This document shows, one piece after another, positions 8,685-21,379 of a DNA stretch of 31,484 nucleotides. Below the pieces are notes generated by a model that saw only the letters and a list, made by a program, of their open reading frames with translations, was not told where the DNA came from and searched no databases. The stretch is from Gamarada debralockiae (lineage: Eukaryota; Ascomycota; Leotiomycetes; Helotiales; Hyphodiscaceae), in the NCBI GenBank assembly GCA_002803225.1, contig NXFV01001706.1:1-31484 (forward strand). Reading direction: 5' to 3'. Both the position numbers and the translations under genes were made by a program. Position 1 is the stretch's first letter. Every line of letters starts with the position of its first letter.

Positions 8685-10734
8685 GCCAACAAGGCCTTGA
8701 TGGGCATAGTGCGATTATAGTGGTTTTTGGAAGGAGTTTAGAAAAGGGAGCGTTTATGGGAAATGATATGTAACCGTATTTAGTTATCAAAAATCAAAGA
8801 TTATGTTATCCAAAGGGGGAAGTTCCATCTTGTTGGAGATCGTCGTTCGTGATAACTCTCCAAAGAACTTTCTCATTCATTATGGTACTTTGGCTTTTTG
8901 ATTTTGCTGGTTTGCATATGCGCCGTACAGAACAGACATCTCAATGTCGATAGACTGTTGATGTCGACAGTGCTGAAGCGCCCCGCTGTATTTTAATGTC
9001 AATATGAATTTGCTGTCGACATTGTCGTGGCGGCTGTCGTTTCAGTAGCGACGCCCAGCGCGTCAGCAAATGTTATTTCTGTATCACTTGGTTTTTCCTC
9101 AGCAAATGTTCTTGAAGAAGACGTGGATGGAGTCTGGGTAATTCTTGAATGCGCAATCTGGTATGAAGCCAGGCTGCACCCGTCCGTCGAGCTCACGAGA
9201 AGGTTTCAGACTCTCCGTCAACGTCAGAAGACTACTTGAGGAGCTCGACCAGTTGCCCACGAAGTACTGTTTCAATCAGTAACTTGTTTTATGGGAGAGC
9301 TTTTGCCAAAGGCAATTCGTCCTGTTCTTACGTTCTGGTTTTGAGTCGATAATAAGCAACGATTATATACTTACCAGAGACATTTGATTGACTGCCAAGA
9401 CACTAAGTTTGTTTTTCCCAGTGAAATCAAACTCTAAGATCTCTCGACTAGGCCATTGCAAAACATATTGTTAATGCTGAAGATGGGTGGTGGCATGTCA
9501 AGGCAAGTCTGTTCTGAACCTTCCTTTAAAGTCTTCCCTTTTGGATCTCAATGAGAATCTTACTTTTCTCACAAATAGTTGTGAGGTAGTAGTTAAAGGG
9601 ATATGAGCCCCAAAAACCTTATTTCTTTCTTGAACTCATTGCGTGAGAACCTGTCAACCTTTTAGAGGCCAGCTTCAACGCCGCGGTGAAGTCAAAACCC
9701 AAAAGAACCTTGTGTGTTTGACCAGACTAAGGGAGGTGTTAGTGCTGACCTTACAAGGCAACCATCCCACTGGAATTTAAAGATACTAGTCATTTTCTGA
9801 CCAATTCTAAACCCGCGGACATGAACGGCTTTTATTAATCGTTCGGCTCCCCCCATTTCACCCATAGCGAACGCTATCGGGTGAGGTTGGTCAATACGCA
9901 AATCACCAGCAATATACAAATTTTTATTATATCTTAATCATAAATCTAAATATAGTTTCTAAAGTAAGGCTAGTGATAGCCTTTGTATACTGCTATTATA
10001 CTTAGCTTAAATTTCTTTAATAAGTTAATATTTCGTAGAGTAAAACAAAAATTTTGTATGGGTTGCGCATTGCTGGCACATTGCCCACCCTCACCCAATG
10101 GGTGGGAGCCCGAATTAGTAATATCCAATCTCACGAATATCTACCAAGATATCTCCGAAGATGTGTGGCCCGTGCGCTGCCTATCTCCTATTCGCTTGCC
10201 GAATCCGGCAATTATTTATCATCCAGAATTTGGAAAGCGTCTTTCTGAAAACTTCGGCTTCAACCTCTTTTACTTTATCTGGTAAGATATTCGGTGCATC
10301 TCACCGTTTTACGGACGGGGCTTATAAAGCGTTCCGACATTCATCGTCACTTCTATTCGCTCCTGTTACACGCCTCAGATGTAGCTTTGTAATACCCCAA
10401 TATTGTGAGTCGAAATCTTACCCTTCCCCTCAAAATTGCATTCGTACAGCCGGAAAAGGGTGAAAACTAATCATCTTACTATGGTAGCGGTATTTTACTT
10501 GTTGTCTCTGTATTATTAAGCTTGAAGAGAATCCCAAGTGAGAAACATATTGGTTGGATAGAACACAGAAGCCCGTGGAAGTCATTCCTAGTATTCTATA
10601 TAGTTCGAGTTTTAGCCTCTTCCCCCATTTCACATTTCAATTATCCTTATCAGAGCATCGAGTATTAAAACTTCTGAGGGCCGTAAGTGTAAGGTCATTT
10701 CGGAGCCATCCAGCAACATCGAACTTCAAACAAC
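8685..10734. other. Gene-free stretch, 2.05 kb, with an AT-rich island
   Basis: I see no convincing gene. At 9027-9239 an open frame of 70 codons exists, but neither strand looks like a known protein. About 9905-10050 is AT-rich with abrupt edges, and 10050-10290 has more GC and short open frames on both strands that I do not recognise. It may be old transposon DNA. The last 150 bases are the likely leader of the transporter gene. Confidence 0.5.
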
Positions 10735-12552
10735 ATGTCCGCCGCACCAACTCTGCCATCAGGGCAAAACTCGACTATCGACATGTCCGAAAAGCCGAGT
10801 CCCGCCAGATCTATCAACGATGGATCGGAAACCGATATTGCAGGGAACGAAGAGAAGGGCCAAACCACGCCTGAACCAGCATCACCACCTCCAGAGATGA
10901 TGAGGACGGTGAACGGATGGAAATGGGTCTTGGTCTGCGTTGGATTCTACTTCTCTGCTTTCTTATATGGTCTGGACAATACCATCGCCGCGGATATCCA
11001 AAGTGCCGTTGTTGATACGTATGGGGACATCTCGAAATTGGCGTGGTTGGGCACAGGATTTCCGTTGGGATCAATTGCTACTATTTTGACCTTGTAAGTC
11101 GTCTCAAACTCCACACGACGAGATGAAAGATTAACAGTCATTGCAGTGGAAAAGCGTATGGAATTTTCAACGTCAAATGGCTTCATATTGGAAGCGTCAC
11201 ACTCTTCTCGGTCGGCAGTGCTATCTGTGGTGCAGCTCCTAACATGAACGCACTCATTGTTGGACGAGTCATCGCTGGTATGGGTGGTGCAGGAATGTAT
11301 CTTGGTCTTTTGAACCTAATCTCTATCAACACCACTATCCGAGAGCGCCCAGCCTATATGGGAGGTATTGGTGTCGTTTGGGGAGTGGGAACGATCTTGG
11401 GGCCTGTCATCGGTGGTGCCTTTGCCGATTCGAGTGCCACATGGAGATGGGTTAGTGTTTCCACTTCTGTTTGCATTCATAACACTAACATATCACAAGG
11501 CTTTCTATATCAATTTAATCATTTTCGGCGTTATGGCACCGGCCTTACTTCTGATTCCGACTTTTCAACCACAACCTGGAGTTTCGACTCTCACAAAAAT
11601 GAAGCAACTCGACTGGATTGGAGCCACTCTCAACGCAGGCCTATACACCTCTTTTGTGATGGCTCTGACGTTTGGCGGCGCAACATGGGCCTGGAATTCT
11701 GGCCGGACAATAGCAACCTTCGTCGTCTGTTTCGTAATCCTAGTTGTATTCGCTGTCCAACAATTCCTCTCCATCTTCACAACACCGGAGCGACGCCTTT
11801 TCCCGGTCGAGTTCCTCGCATCACGATCCATGATTCTCCTGCATATCGCAACTGCATGCGCTGGCACAGCTATGTTCATCGTTATCTACTATGTCCCAGT
11901 CATGTTCCAATTCTCCCGCGGCGATTCTGGTCTTGAATCTGCTGTGCGTCTCTTGCCATTTATCGTGGTCGCCATTTTCTTCATAATGGGCTCCGGAATA
12001 GTTATGCCGCTCGTGGGATACTACATACCTTTTTATGTTCTGGGAGGTATCTTCACTCTTATTGGGGGCGCTCTCATGTATACGGTCAAGTCATCAACCT
12101 CCACCTCAGCAATCTACGGATATACAGTCCTCATCGCCATCGGATCCGGTGTCGCAGCGCAAACCGCTTACAGCGTCGCTCCCGCCAAGGTTCAACCGTA
12201 CCAAGTCCCCGCTGCTATCGGATTCATCAACGTTGCTCAAATTGGTGGTATTGTCATCGCCCTTACGATCTCCGGAACTGTTTTCCAGAATATCGCTGCT
12301 AGTAATCTCGGCAAGGTTCTCTATCCATTGGGTTTCACTACATCCGATGTTCAGAGCGCCATAGCTGGAAGTCAGAGTACACTGTTTGAACAGCTGCCAG
12401 CTGTTGTGAAGGAGAGGGCGATCGAAGCTATTGTCCAGGCTATTGATAAGACGTATGCGCTGGTCATTACGGCTGGTGCTTTCGCGCTTGTGACGTCGGT
12501 GTTCTTCAGAAGAGAGAAGCTTTTCATGGAAATATCTACAGGTGGTGCCTAA
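10735..12552 (+). CDS. MFS transporter, DHA2-like (14-helix drug/toxin efflux type)
   Basis: Three exons, 10735-11093, 11147-11450 and 11500-12552, give 571 residues. Introns are 53 and 49 nt with GTAAGT and GTTAGT donors and phases 2 and 0. The first 60 residues are a soluble, Ser/Pro-rich tail. Helix 1 contains FYFSAFLYGLDNT (LDNT at 80-83), the fungal form of the DHA2 motif D1. GVGTILGPVIGG (199-210), followed by the conserved TWRW-AFYINL segment, is antiporter motif C. It is spliced exactly at the second intron. About 14 hydrophobic segments follow to residue 550. Proton-driven export of small molecules at the plasma membrane is the expected role. The substrate cannot be told. No biosynthetic core gene is adjacent, so a cluster role is not supported. 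A single uninterrupted frame across all junctions indicates a working gene. Confidence 0.88.
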
Positions 12553-13384
12553 AGTCTCGAGGCTCTCTTACCCTTTTTGTCTTTCAACTTATACCTAATT
12601 TGCCTTTCGTTTTGCTTTTAGAGGGCGTCCCCAGATTAGTATAGATTTCTAGCATTTGGTTCGGTTCGAACGAGTTGTATATCAAGGGCCTATGAATTGG
12701 TCAAGCATTTCATTTCAGACACTTAGATGAATTCTTAAATCATAGAATAGATTTCTACCCTTTTCCAAGCTTTCATTACCTCAGATATTTTGCTGGTGAG
12801 ATCGGAAGGATGTTATCTCTGGAGTACCAATCACGTGCAAGTTCAGAGGATTTTCCCTCATGGCCCCCGCAATCCATCATCAGCTTTCTTGGGGTCAAAG
12901 GATGTTACGATACAACACAAGCAGCATTCCCATCTCATAATCAGCAACACGCATCATTTCATGCTGTCCAATTATCAATGAGAAACGCTATACGAATCGG
13001 CATCGTTCCGAATTTCAGCCCCGAGTCACTGAGCCGGCCCCATTTTTACCTGTTCTGACAAACAACTTTCGGCCGAGAAACTCATCTCATGTGGTTGTAT
13101 TGTTGTCTGTGAAGGAAGAAGCCGTCTTGTTTCGACTTGAAAGGAAGCTCAGTTCTATTCTTGCCAGGTGCCAGCCATTCAATACAACACAGCACCTGCC
13201 TCCGCCCCCATGTATAATCGCAAAATTGGGCCGACTGTTGTCTCGGAACCTTGGTTTGGGTGATAAAAGATTCTGCACAGAGTACTTTAAACCTTGACTC
13301 CCTAACGTCTCCCGCTTTCAAATTTACTCCTCACCCCAGCAATTATTCTCTAATTTCTAAACCAGCTCAGCAACCTTTTCCAAC
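12553..13384. other. Intergenic, about 830 bp
   Basis: 3' region of the transporter followed by the promoter of the next secreted-protein gene. Short open frames near 12790-13058 and 13082-13321 occur on both strands without recognisable protein character. Nothing else is seen. Confidence 0.5.
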
Positions 13385-14000
13385 ATGAACTTCTCCCTCC
13401 TCATCCTAGCTAGTCTCCTAGCCACCGTATCTCTCGCTACTAACGGCACCTGCAATCAAGATGGCGTCCTATCGTGCTTCTTTTCAGATCCAATTGCAAC
13501 ACCATTCTGCAGTTCTTACATCTCAATACCCCTCGTGACGCAGACAGCCGCGGTTCCCACAACCCTCATATCGTAAGTCTCCTTCACCCACTCCTATTTC
13601 CCACCCTTCCATATCCCTCATAGCAAGACTAACACGCCCTAGACTCCTCCCAACAATCCTAAACCCCCGCCCAATAATATTGGAAACGCCCACCACCACT
13701 CTCCCTCAAGACAAGCAAGACTTCTCTGTCCTTCCGCTCGTTCCTCCGACACCAACATGTCTAAGCCAAGGTGCTCAGGCGTCTAGTATCTCGAGTGCGT
13801 GTTCATGTCTCGATATCGTGCCGAATACGACAACGGTCATGTTCACGGCTTCCGTGCCGATGAGTACTTGGACGTGTCTTCCTAATGGGACAAATAGGAC
13901 GGATGGGAATGGCACCGCTACTGCTCCGTCGCATAGATTAGATCCTTCAGGGCGCCGCCCGCGGCCGTCTTGGGGAGCTCACAATGTATCCAAGGCATAG
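13385..14000 (+). CDS. Small secreted Cys-rich protein with ISSACSCL motif
   Basis: Two exons, 13385-13572 and 13643-14000, give 181 residues. The 70-nt intron starts GTAAGT, has a CTAAC branch site and ends TAG. Residues 1-18 are a signal peptide (FSLLILASLLATVSLA). Seven Cys follow: NGTC, LSC, PFCSSYISIP, PTC, ISSACSC and TWTC. The pair FCSSYISIP and SSISSACSCL is a pattern I know from many predicted secreted ascomycete proteins of unknown function. The C-terminal 35 residues are polar and basic with no hydrophobic tail, so a GPI anchor is unlikely. The stop lies only 205 bp from the convergent Clr5 gene. Role unknown. A wall or effector-like protein is possible. Confidence 0.68.
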
Positions 14001-14205
14001 TGGCTGGGAAGGGCGGCAAGGTGGTGACGAAATGCAAAGCGGGGACATGAGAGATTACTTAATGGGCGAGATGGCGTTTTGGGTTATCTTCTCACAATAG
14101 AGTTTCCTTACAAAGCTGAGTTCCTTTCGCGACGCGTGGGTATGTACGCAGAATTTGGTCTACAGCAATGCGAGAGTTTGTCGGAGTAGCTGGCGGCTTC
14201 CCGAT

Positions 14206-16200
14206 CTAAGGAACCATAAATACCGAATCACTCACTCCAGTGATGTCACTGACGGAATAAGTGACCCCATACTTATAGCTCCTCGTGGATATTGACGTTC
14301 CATCGACAGACTTCGTGCCGTCTTCTGTCGACAACTCGTGCCTCTCGGATTCTTCATCCGCTTCCGGACTCCATATCCTGAGGTCCTCCAAGACCTTTGA
14401 GCCTCTGTCCCGCAAGAAGCGCTGTAGTGATTTTATACGATTCAGGGTCCTTTCATCATCATATGCCGGCAGTTCCTCCCAGGTATCCCTCATGTCCTCA
14501 CCAGCAGTAGAAAGTTTTCCATCGGAAGATTTTTCATCTGACAGAAAACTTTCTGCAGCCAATTTCAAATTGAATTTGGACTGCGTCGACTGTTGTCGAC
14601 GCAGATAATGCATAGCAGACTCCAAATATGCCCACGCCTTCTCTGTCCCAAGGAGATCGTTGCTCAATCGCCCGATTTGGCCAGACAGCGACGAGAACAA
14701 ACATTCTGCGAAGTCGAATTTTTGATGTGATGAATAGATGCTGGCTATTCTGACAGTCAGAAGTACTATCGCCGGGGGAAACGCGAGACTTTGGTGAGGG
14801 GGGGGATTTTCCTCAATAGCAACCTCCAACCTGATTATGGGTTGCAGCCCAAACAGAGTTAACCTATGAATGTTGGCAAGTAATAGAAATAGTAATTTCG
14901 CTGGTCCTGCGATCCGATTTGTAAAGCCCCGCCGGAGACATCTCGCAAACGCAGAAAGCAATATTGACTCTGCGGCCGCTTTATTATTGCACCACCAGCA
15001 CCATATCAACATATCGGCAAGAAAGAACTCGTACAGGACACATTCTTCATCCATGCCGAGAACTTCGAACTCAGAGATTGCCTTTCGGCACATCGTCTCT
15101 GCTTCGGCCCATTTTCTTTGGTCCATCAAGACCCGGGCGAGTACAAAGGATGGACGTAGAGTTGATAGAGATAACTCTCCAGATGTCTTCTCTTGCCCGG
15201 CTATAAAATCGCGGCATATAGAGGCAGCTCCCAAATGCCAATGCTGATTTTTGTAGATTTCTGCAAGATGAGAGAGCACTTCCGAGGCGTTCGGAGAATC
15301 TCCAAGCTCCCCATATATTTTAGCAGCTTTGAGGAGGTTAAAAGCTGCGGCCTCAAAGCAACCTGTGTCCTTGTGCCTCAAGGCCTTTTCGACCAGCCGT
15401 TCTGCGGTGGTTCCGGTGAAGGCCGGCACCACCTCATCATCATAATTCACAACACCATTCGCCTCGCTTACACTCACAAGCCTATTATTATTGCTCTCAG
15501 GTGGCGCTGGGTTCGGAGCTGTGGTCTCTTTCAACTGCGTAGGGTTGCGACTGACACCAAGTGATGCAGGGTTGTCGGTCGGAGAATTTTGCTTCTCAGT
15601 TTCCTCTGAAAGATCAACGAACTGAGGAGTCGCCACTGCCGGGCGTGGAGTGTGGTAGGTAACATTCGCTGGCGTATCTATCTATACCTTCAGTATTTCT
15701 CGGTCGTACTTGAACAAGCATTCTGGCTTACCTGCACTGGGCGATGCGCCATCCATCTTCCTCTTTTTAAAGGTCTCAATTCTCTCAGACGTAATCTCTG
15801 TATCACCATGGAAGAATACTGTCTCTTTGCCTTCTTCCCTCGCCCTCTTTTCGGCTTTGGCGACAATGATCTTCATGTTTTCCGTACCCAGGTATTTCTC
15901 GAACTTCCATTCTTTGAGCTTTTCTTTCCACTTCCGTTCACTGAAAGAGAATGTTAGACAAAGAATGAAGCAACCGTCCATTTGAAGCCGGACAGACCTT
16001 GCCTTGAAACCGTGCTCCTCTTCGAGCCTCTGCTTGGTCACTTGCAATGTCTGCTTCTCCTCGACATAGATTTGCCGAATCTCCTCCTTGTGGACCTCCC
16101 ATTTTTGGTCGTTTTTCGACATGCGGCTGCCCTTTGTGGGTTGATGAGAGACCTTCGGAGCAGCCGATACTACCTTTGTGGATGCATTCATGCTGTCCAT
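14206..16200 (-). CDS. Clr5-domain protein with TPR-like C-terminal half
   Basis: Reading on the minus strand, exons are 16200-15998, 15940-15732 and 15635-14206, giving 613 residues. I chose ATG at 16200 because upstream in-frame codons offer only non-ATG starts. The first intron (57 nt, CTAAC branch) restores HGFKA-SERKW, the core of the Clr5 domain (about 33-86: W..HKEEI..IYVEE.QTL, then KEWKFEKYL). The second intron (96 nt, GTAAGC donor) joins a basic linker to a long C-terminal part. Residues about 210-480 have helical pairs like TPR repeats (TAERLVEKALRHKDTG, AEAETMCRKAISEFEVLG). Clr5 is named after a fission yeast silencing factor. In filamentous fungi such proteins are numerous and mostly uncharacterised. 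A nuclear, protein-binding role is a guess. Confidence 0.8.
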
Positions 16201-17310
16201 GTTCAACCACGACTCGATATTGATCAATGCGATCGCGTATCGGACTAAGACAACAGTCTAAACAGCCAGCCTCGTGAGCTCGTAAGCGGTACGGCAGCGA
16301 TGCGGTGGGTAGTATGCAGGTCTGCTTTCCCGAATCAATAATTCCCCAACTTTCCGAACTGAGGAAATATAAGTGAGAAGAGAGAGCAATGTGCGATGGG
16401 GGATGGCTACCTTTAATATCAGAAAGATGCCGTTTGAGAAGGAAAGGTCAGTCAAGGCTGCCGCACGGACTGTGCAACAAAGACAACCACTCACAGCCCG
16501 AAGCAAAAGTGCAGATTCAAATCCCGGTCAACGTGGCTGCACCACGAACGCCAACCGACACCAGCCAGTCATGCTTTGAAAACACAAGTGCAGATCCAAA
16601 TCGGTATTTGATGCTCTGCCGAAGGCGTCAGATCATTCAACTGCAGGTGTATAGCGTCAAGGTCTTGTGGGACCAAAGATGCCAACCTCATAGTGAACGC
16701 ATAACTGCAGAAGAGAATCCAATCAAGCTCGAATACACAAGCGCAGAGCCAAATATCCGAAACCAAGTTTGTAATCGAATTAGACTTCTGTATCAAGTGA
16801 ATAACGGGGTCCCAAATGAAGCATCGAGAGCCTTGTGCGAGCAAATCTCCCATCCTAATTGTGCTAAGACACAACAGCACAAAGAGAATGCAACACTCCT
16901 CAACCCTCACGGACATAAATCACCAGCTCTCAAAAGAGGCCTTCATTAAAATCTCGATATATTGCTTCTTCTCGCTCACACGCTGATAATGCTATCCATC
17001 ACACCCCCCACTATCTCCAAAACCAGCTCAACGATCCACCCATGAAAAAAATCCTACATGTACTCATTCAACCCAAACAAAAAGAATCAAAATATCGAAG
17101 ACAAAGAGGCGCCGTTCAATGATATGAGGGCTGGATCTGAACTACATACGGCAATGCTCGCTAGAACCACCGCTGTTCCACAAATGAAATTCGTCTAGTC
17201 CCATCCAATTATCTCCCCTTTCCGTCACCATCTCCACTCCCCCATCCCCATCCCAACCCTCATATCCCAGCCATTCATTCCCATCGAAGAGAACAGGAGA
17301 TGAACAGAGG
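16201..17310. other. Intergenic, 1.1 kb, between two minus-strand genes
   Basis: This holds the promoter of the Clr5 gene (left side) and the 3' region of the kinase gene (right side). A plus-strand frame at 16389-16949 is open for 186 codons but has no recognisable domain. Three degenerate copies of a 20-bp word lie inside it (see repeat entry). I do not call it a gene. Confidence 0.5.
16503..16755 (+). repeat. Three dispersed copies of an ACAAGTGCAGATCCAAAT-like word
   Basis: Copies lie near 16504-16523 (AAAAGTGCAGATTCAAATCC), 16583-16602 (CACAAGTGCAGATCCAAATC) and 16735-16755 (ACACAAGCGCAGAGCCAAAT). Spacings are about 79 and 152 bp, roughly one and two periods. The first resembles a pol III B box, but no tRNA fold is found around it. 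Confidence 0.5.
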
Positions 17311-20300
17311 TTACAGCCGCAATTCCCGAAGGATTTGATCCGCCATATTTTTATACTGCCACGTCCCACCCGCCAACCTCTTAAACTGAATCCCATGCAA
17401 ACTCAGTAGTGGAACCTTCACAATAAAAATCTCAAACTCAAGAATCATGCTCCCACCCAGTTCGCTCTGCACATGTGTGCTCGTCTCGCCCACTGCTCTT
17501 GCACTACTTCCCCTATCTTTTCCCACACTATCGTCCGAAGCATCAGAATTCGTAAAACTATTATCGACGTGCCTTCGGCCAGGTGTTCTAGGAGTCTGCG
17601 GCAGTTTCTCAGCTTCGCGGAAATCCCTAAGATCATCACGATCTTTCTCAGCGTTGGAGCCGCCTATGAATCCCCCGAAACTGATGCGCCGCTTGTGCCC
17701 GGGCGTTTGGTTACCGTGGCTGGAGGGCGGGAGATCGACGACTTTCTTGAGATCGATGGATGGTGTGTGTCTGCAGCTGAATCCGCCTCTGATTTCGGTG
17801 AATTCGACGCCGAGTTGTTTTAGGACTCTGATGATGTCGACTCGGATTGCTTGGACGGGCTTCGTTGAGGTTGTTGAGACGCTGAAAAGACCTTTTAGGA
17901 AGACTGGCTTTACGTTCTCGGCGCTGTCGACTCGCTCTGTTGATACGCCACTCGCGTCTCCCATTTCCACGTCGGTTTCCTCGGGGACGTTCGCTTCTCT
18001 TGCTTCTTCTCTTCGGGCTCGTCGTGCTTGGATGCTCTCTCTGCGTGCATGGCCGAGTGATTTCGCCCTCATGGTCGCAGCTCGGGGGTTGAGATGAGTC
18101 TTGTTTTCACTCTCACGAGAAGCTTTCTCCTTCTCCTTTTCTTTCTCGTTCACCGTTGAATGATCAGAGCCGCTGGTCGGTGGTGGTTCCTTGTAGGTCA
18201 CACGAGGGGTCGCCTCTGGAGCACCTCTTCGATTTTCTCGTCTCCGAAACTCTGCCGAATTGACACTCGATGATCTTCCCAACCCCTGAGCATTGTTGCC
18301 AGCTGATCTCGGAGGGCTCAAAAGATCGCTATGTTGAGGTTGACTGCTCCCAGCGCGAAGCATTGATGTAGGTGGGCCTTCAGTCTCACGATCGCGGGTT
18401 CGTCGAACACTGAAGCTTTTTCTGAGTGTGTTGTGCTCGTGTGGTGACTGTACGGTGACAAGGGGTGAGTGACTCTTTTCGGATGGCTCCTTGCGTCTTC
18501 TCGTGCTGAACCGTCTAAGGATGCCAGCAGCAGTACTTTCTTTCCGTGCAGGTTGCTCTGGTGGAGGTTCGATAATAGCAGGCGATGTTGGTCCAGATCC
18601 AGCAACCTTAATATGCTTCATGGACTCTGTAACCTCGTCTTCACCATGGGTCCGAGCACGGGGTCGTGATCGTCCTCCAGTTGCCTTCTCCCCAGGCATC
18701 TCATAAGCTGCTGCGTTCGTATGGGCTGCTTTCGGAGGTGGTAATTCTGGCATTTGAAGTGGCGCCTCGTTTGGTGTCCGCGGTAGACTTGTGGCTCCGG
18801 GATTCGCTGCAAGTCGATCGCGCTCCTGCTTCTCCCTGACCAAATAGTATACTGAAATGAGCGGATGGAACGCATTGACTGGATCGCTACCAAGCTGTAG
18901 CCCTTCTGAGCTTGGAGCTGTCAAGTTGTCCCGACTATTCGAATTCCTCCTCTTGTATAATGATTCGAACACACCTCTCTTCTTCTCAGGATCTTTCGGC
19001 GGCCCTTGTATTTCCTTCTCGTGCGCAGCCAAACGGATAGCACGTTGATAAGCCTGAGACTCGATAACCTCCGTCAATTGGCCTTGTATCAATTCTGGTG
19101 GGCCGAAATCGAAGCCGGTCATTGCTTGAATGACGTTTGGATCAAGGGGAAGTTGGAGGGGCTCGCGGACTGGTAGATAGTTCTCTGGTGGCGACCCAAA
19201 GCCTTTGGTCATCCATGGGTGATTCATGATCTCCTGCAAACTCGCTCGTTCCTTCGGGTTCGTAACCAGCATCCGCGCAATAAGTTGTTTACACTCTGCA
19301 GACTGTCAGTATCATAACCGAGCATAACAGCAGGGTCAGCTTACCAGGCGAAAGCCAGTTCGGATAATCCACAAGGCCTTTCTTGATCTTTGCATGTAGC
19401 GCTGGCATACTCTGATCGTCAAACGGCACCTTACCACAGACCAAGACGTACAGCACAATCCCAAAACTCCATACATCGACTTCGGGTCCTGTGTATGCCT
19501 TGGCTTGCAATAACTCTGGCGCCGCAAAATACAAACTCCCGCAAAACGTCTTCAGATGGCTGGTAGGAGCAAACAAGTTACTCAAGCCAAAATCGATGAT
19601 CTTGATGTCGCCCGTCTTACTTATCAAGATGTTCTCGATCTTGAGGTCTCGATGAACGATGCTATTTCGATGACAGTAATCCAAGGCGCTCGCGATTTGT
19701 CTGCTGAACTTCCTAGCCTGCTTCTCCTTCAGCCGTCCATGCGAGATTATGTAGTCAAGCATTTGTCCTCCATTGACATATTCAAAAAGCATGTACCAAT
19801 GGTATGTCGTGCGCACCACATCTCGCATCGCACAGATGTATGGGTGGTCCAAAAGTGTAACAATGGCGGCTTCACGAGCCGTTCTGACTTCCTTCGAATG
19901 ATCGGCTCGTTCTCTATCTGCTCGGCTTTGGTTATGTCCATCGTCGGTCGACCCTCGAGGCACGATCTTAACTGCCACCTGATGATAGGAATTAGCTATG
20001 GTCGTAAGAATCGCGCAACGTGGGGGGAATAAATACCTGCTCGCCCCCTTCGACATTCCTAGCCAACTTTACTTTCCCCATACTTCCTGCGCCAATTGTC
20101 TTTCCAAGAACCCAATCGCCCGTTGGCGCTGGTATCGTAGTTCTCGACTTTCCTGAACCTCTCCCTGTATGCCTCGACTCGGTAGGCGTGACCACCGGAG
20201 CAGGGCCTCCGCCATTCGCAGCTGTCGTCGCCATGTCTGAGGAATGTCGAGAGCGATGGGGTCGATGATGATCAGACGCGCTTCTCGTTGATTCAGTTCT

Positions 20301-20567
20301 CGAGGGAGGCGGACGATCTCTGCTTGAGCTTCTTCGTGATGTTTGCACTACGTTCGAGGTCTCATAATCGCGCTGCGGCAGCACCTCCTCCACAGCTCCG
20401 TGGCGCGACGACGTTCGATGGTGGCTTGAGTTGGCACGTTGTGGACTGGGCGGCACAGTACTCTTTGTTCGCGTCGATTGCGATCTGCTTGGAGTGGATT
20501 GAGATTGACCTCTTCGTGAACCTGTGCGCTCGACTGAAGTGGGCGATACAGAAGTTGTCGTCGCCAT
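17311..20567 (-). CDS. kin1: KIN1/PAR-1/MARK-type serine/threonine protein kinase
   Basis: Minus-strand exons 20567-20037, 19978-19345 and 19295-17311 give 1049 residues. ATG at 20567 has a good context (ACCATGG). The first 145 residues are Ser/Arg/Pro-rich. The kinase domain runs about 152-416: G-loop GAGSMG (159-164), VAVK with Lys181, HRDLKIEN (catalytic Asp288), DFG (306-308), T-loop Thr321 in KTFCGS, APE (330-332). The first intron falls just before VAVK. The second splits [17 protein letters not shown]-like segment ([10 protein letters not shown]) follows, then about 500 disordered residues. The last 55 residues ([17 protein letters not shown] to ILRELRL) form a KA1 membrane-binding domain. 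The family acts in polarity, septation and exocytosis at the cell cortex. All catalytic residues are present. Length and layout fit fungal KIN1. Confidence 0.92.
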
Positions 20568-21379
20568 GGTCGAGAAACCAGCTAGCAATCCTCAGGCGAG
20601 GAGCAGGGTGTTTGTCCCGTTGCGGCGTTCAAGCCGTGCACCCCTGATAGAGGCTGTAACTCGTAAGATAGCGACGTCACTGCTGAAATCGTTGGCAGAT
20701 AGGTAGGTTGCTTGATTGCTTCGGAGACAATAAATAATTTTATTTGATTGTCGCACGAAGATTGCAAAGGGATGGAAAAGTTGAAAATCGACGGTTGTAG
20801 CTGATGGGTGGCTGGTACAACTTTCTTTGCGGACGCGCCTAACCTGGTTGCTGTAGGGGGTACAGAGTATGACAACGCAGGCTCTCCAGGGATACGATGC
20901 GAACGAAGCCAGAGAAAATGCAGTGCGGTTTATTTGTTTTTCTCCGGTAGAATTGGATGTGATAGCGGGATGAACTGTGAGGTTCGATCAGAGTCCGACG
21001 GCACGGTCGAAAGGTGACGAGGCTACTGGTGCTGTCTAAATCCGGGCCTCTTAGCCAGATCTCGGATGGGTGGTTCAGGAGAGATTTTCGGCCTGAAAGA
21101 AGCTCGTAGCTCTAAAATTGTAGAACATCCTCACCGGATGAAACCGTTTGTTAGGTACGAGAACAAAAAATATCTTGACCGCTTCATATTGGGAGTTTTA
21201 TTTCCGTGGAGAGTATCACAGATCTGATTTGTCATTCTTTGCTGTACGGCGCAAGATTAAAGCTCACACTTTCCCATGATGACAAGGCATCGGAGGTTTT
21301 CACAAAACGCGTGGTGATGAGTCCCGTTGCTTTGGCTAGATCTAAGACTTGAGGGGGCGGAAAACCATGGGATTTTGCC

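Noticed and set aside
9027..9239. 70-codon frame with Ala/Ser-rich start
   Set aside because: Open on both strands through short repeats (CAGCAAATGTT twice). No signal peptide or domain is evident.
16389..16949. 186-codon plus-strand frame
   Set aside because: No recognisable domain or intron signals. It lies in the promoter region of a minus-strand gene and contains dispersed repeats. Kept only as a note.
17447..18097. 216-codon plus-strand frame within the kinase gene
   Set aside because: Shadow of the Ser/Arg-rich kinase region on the other strand.
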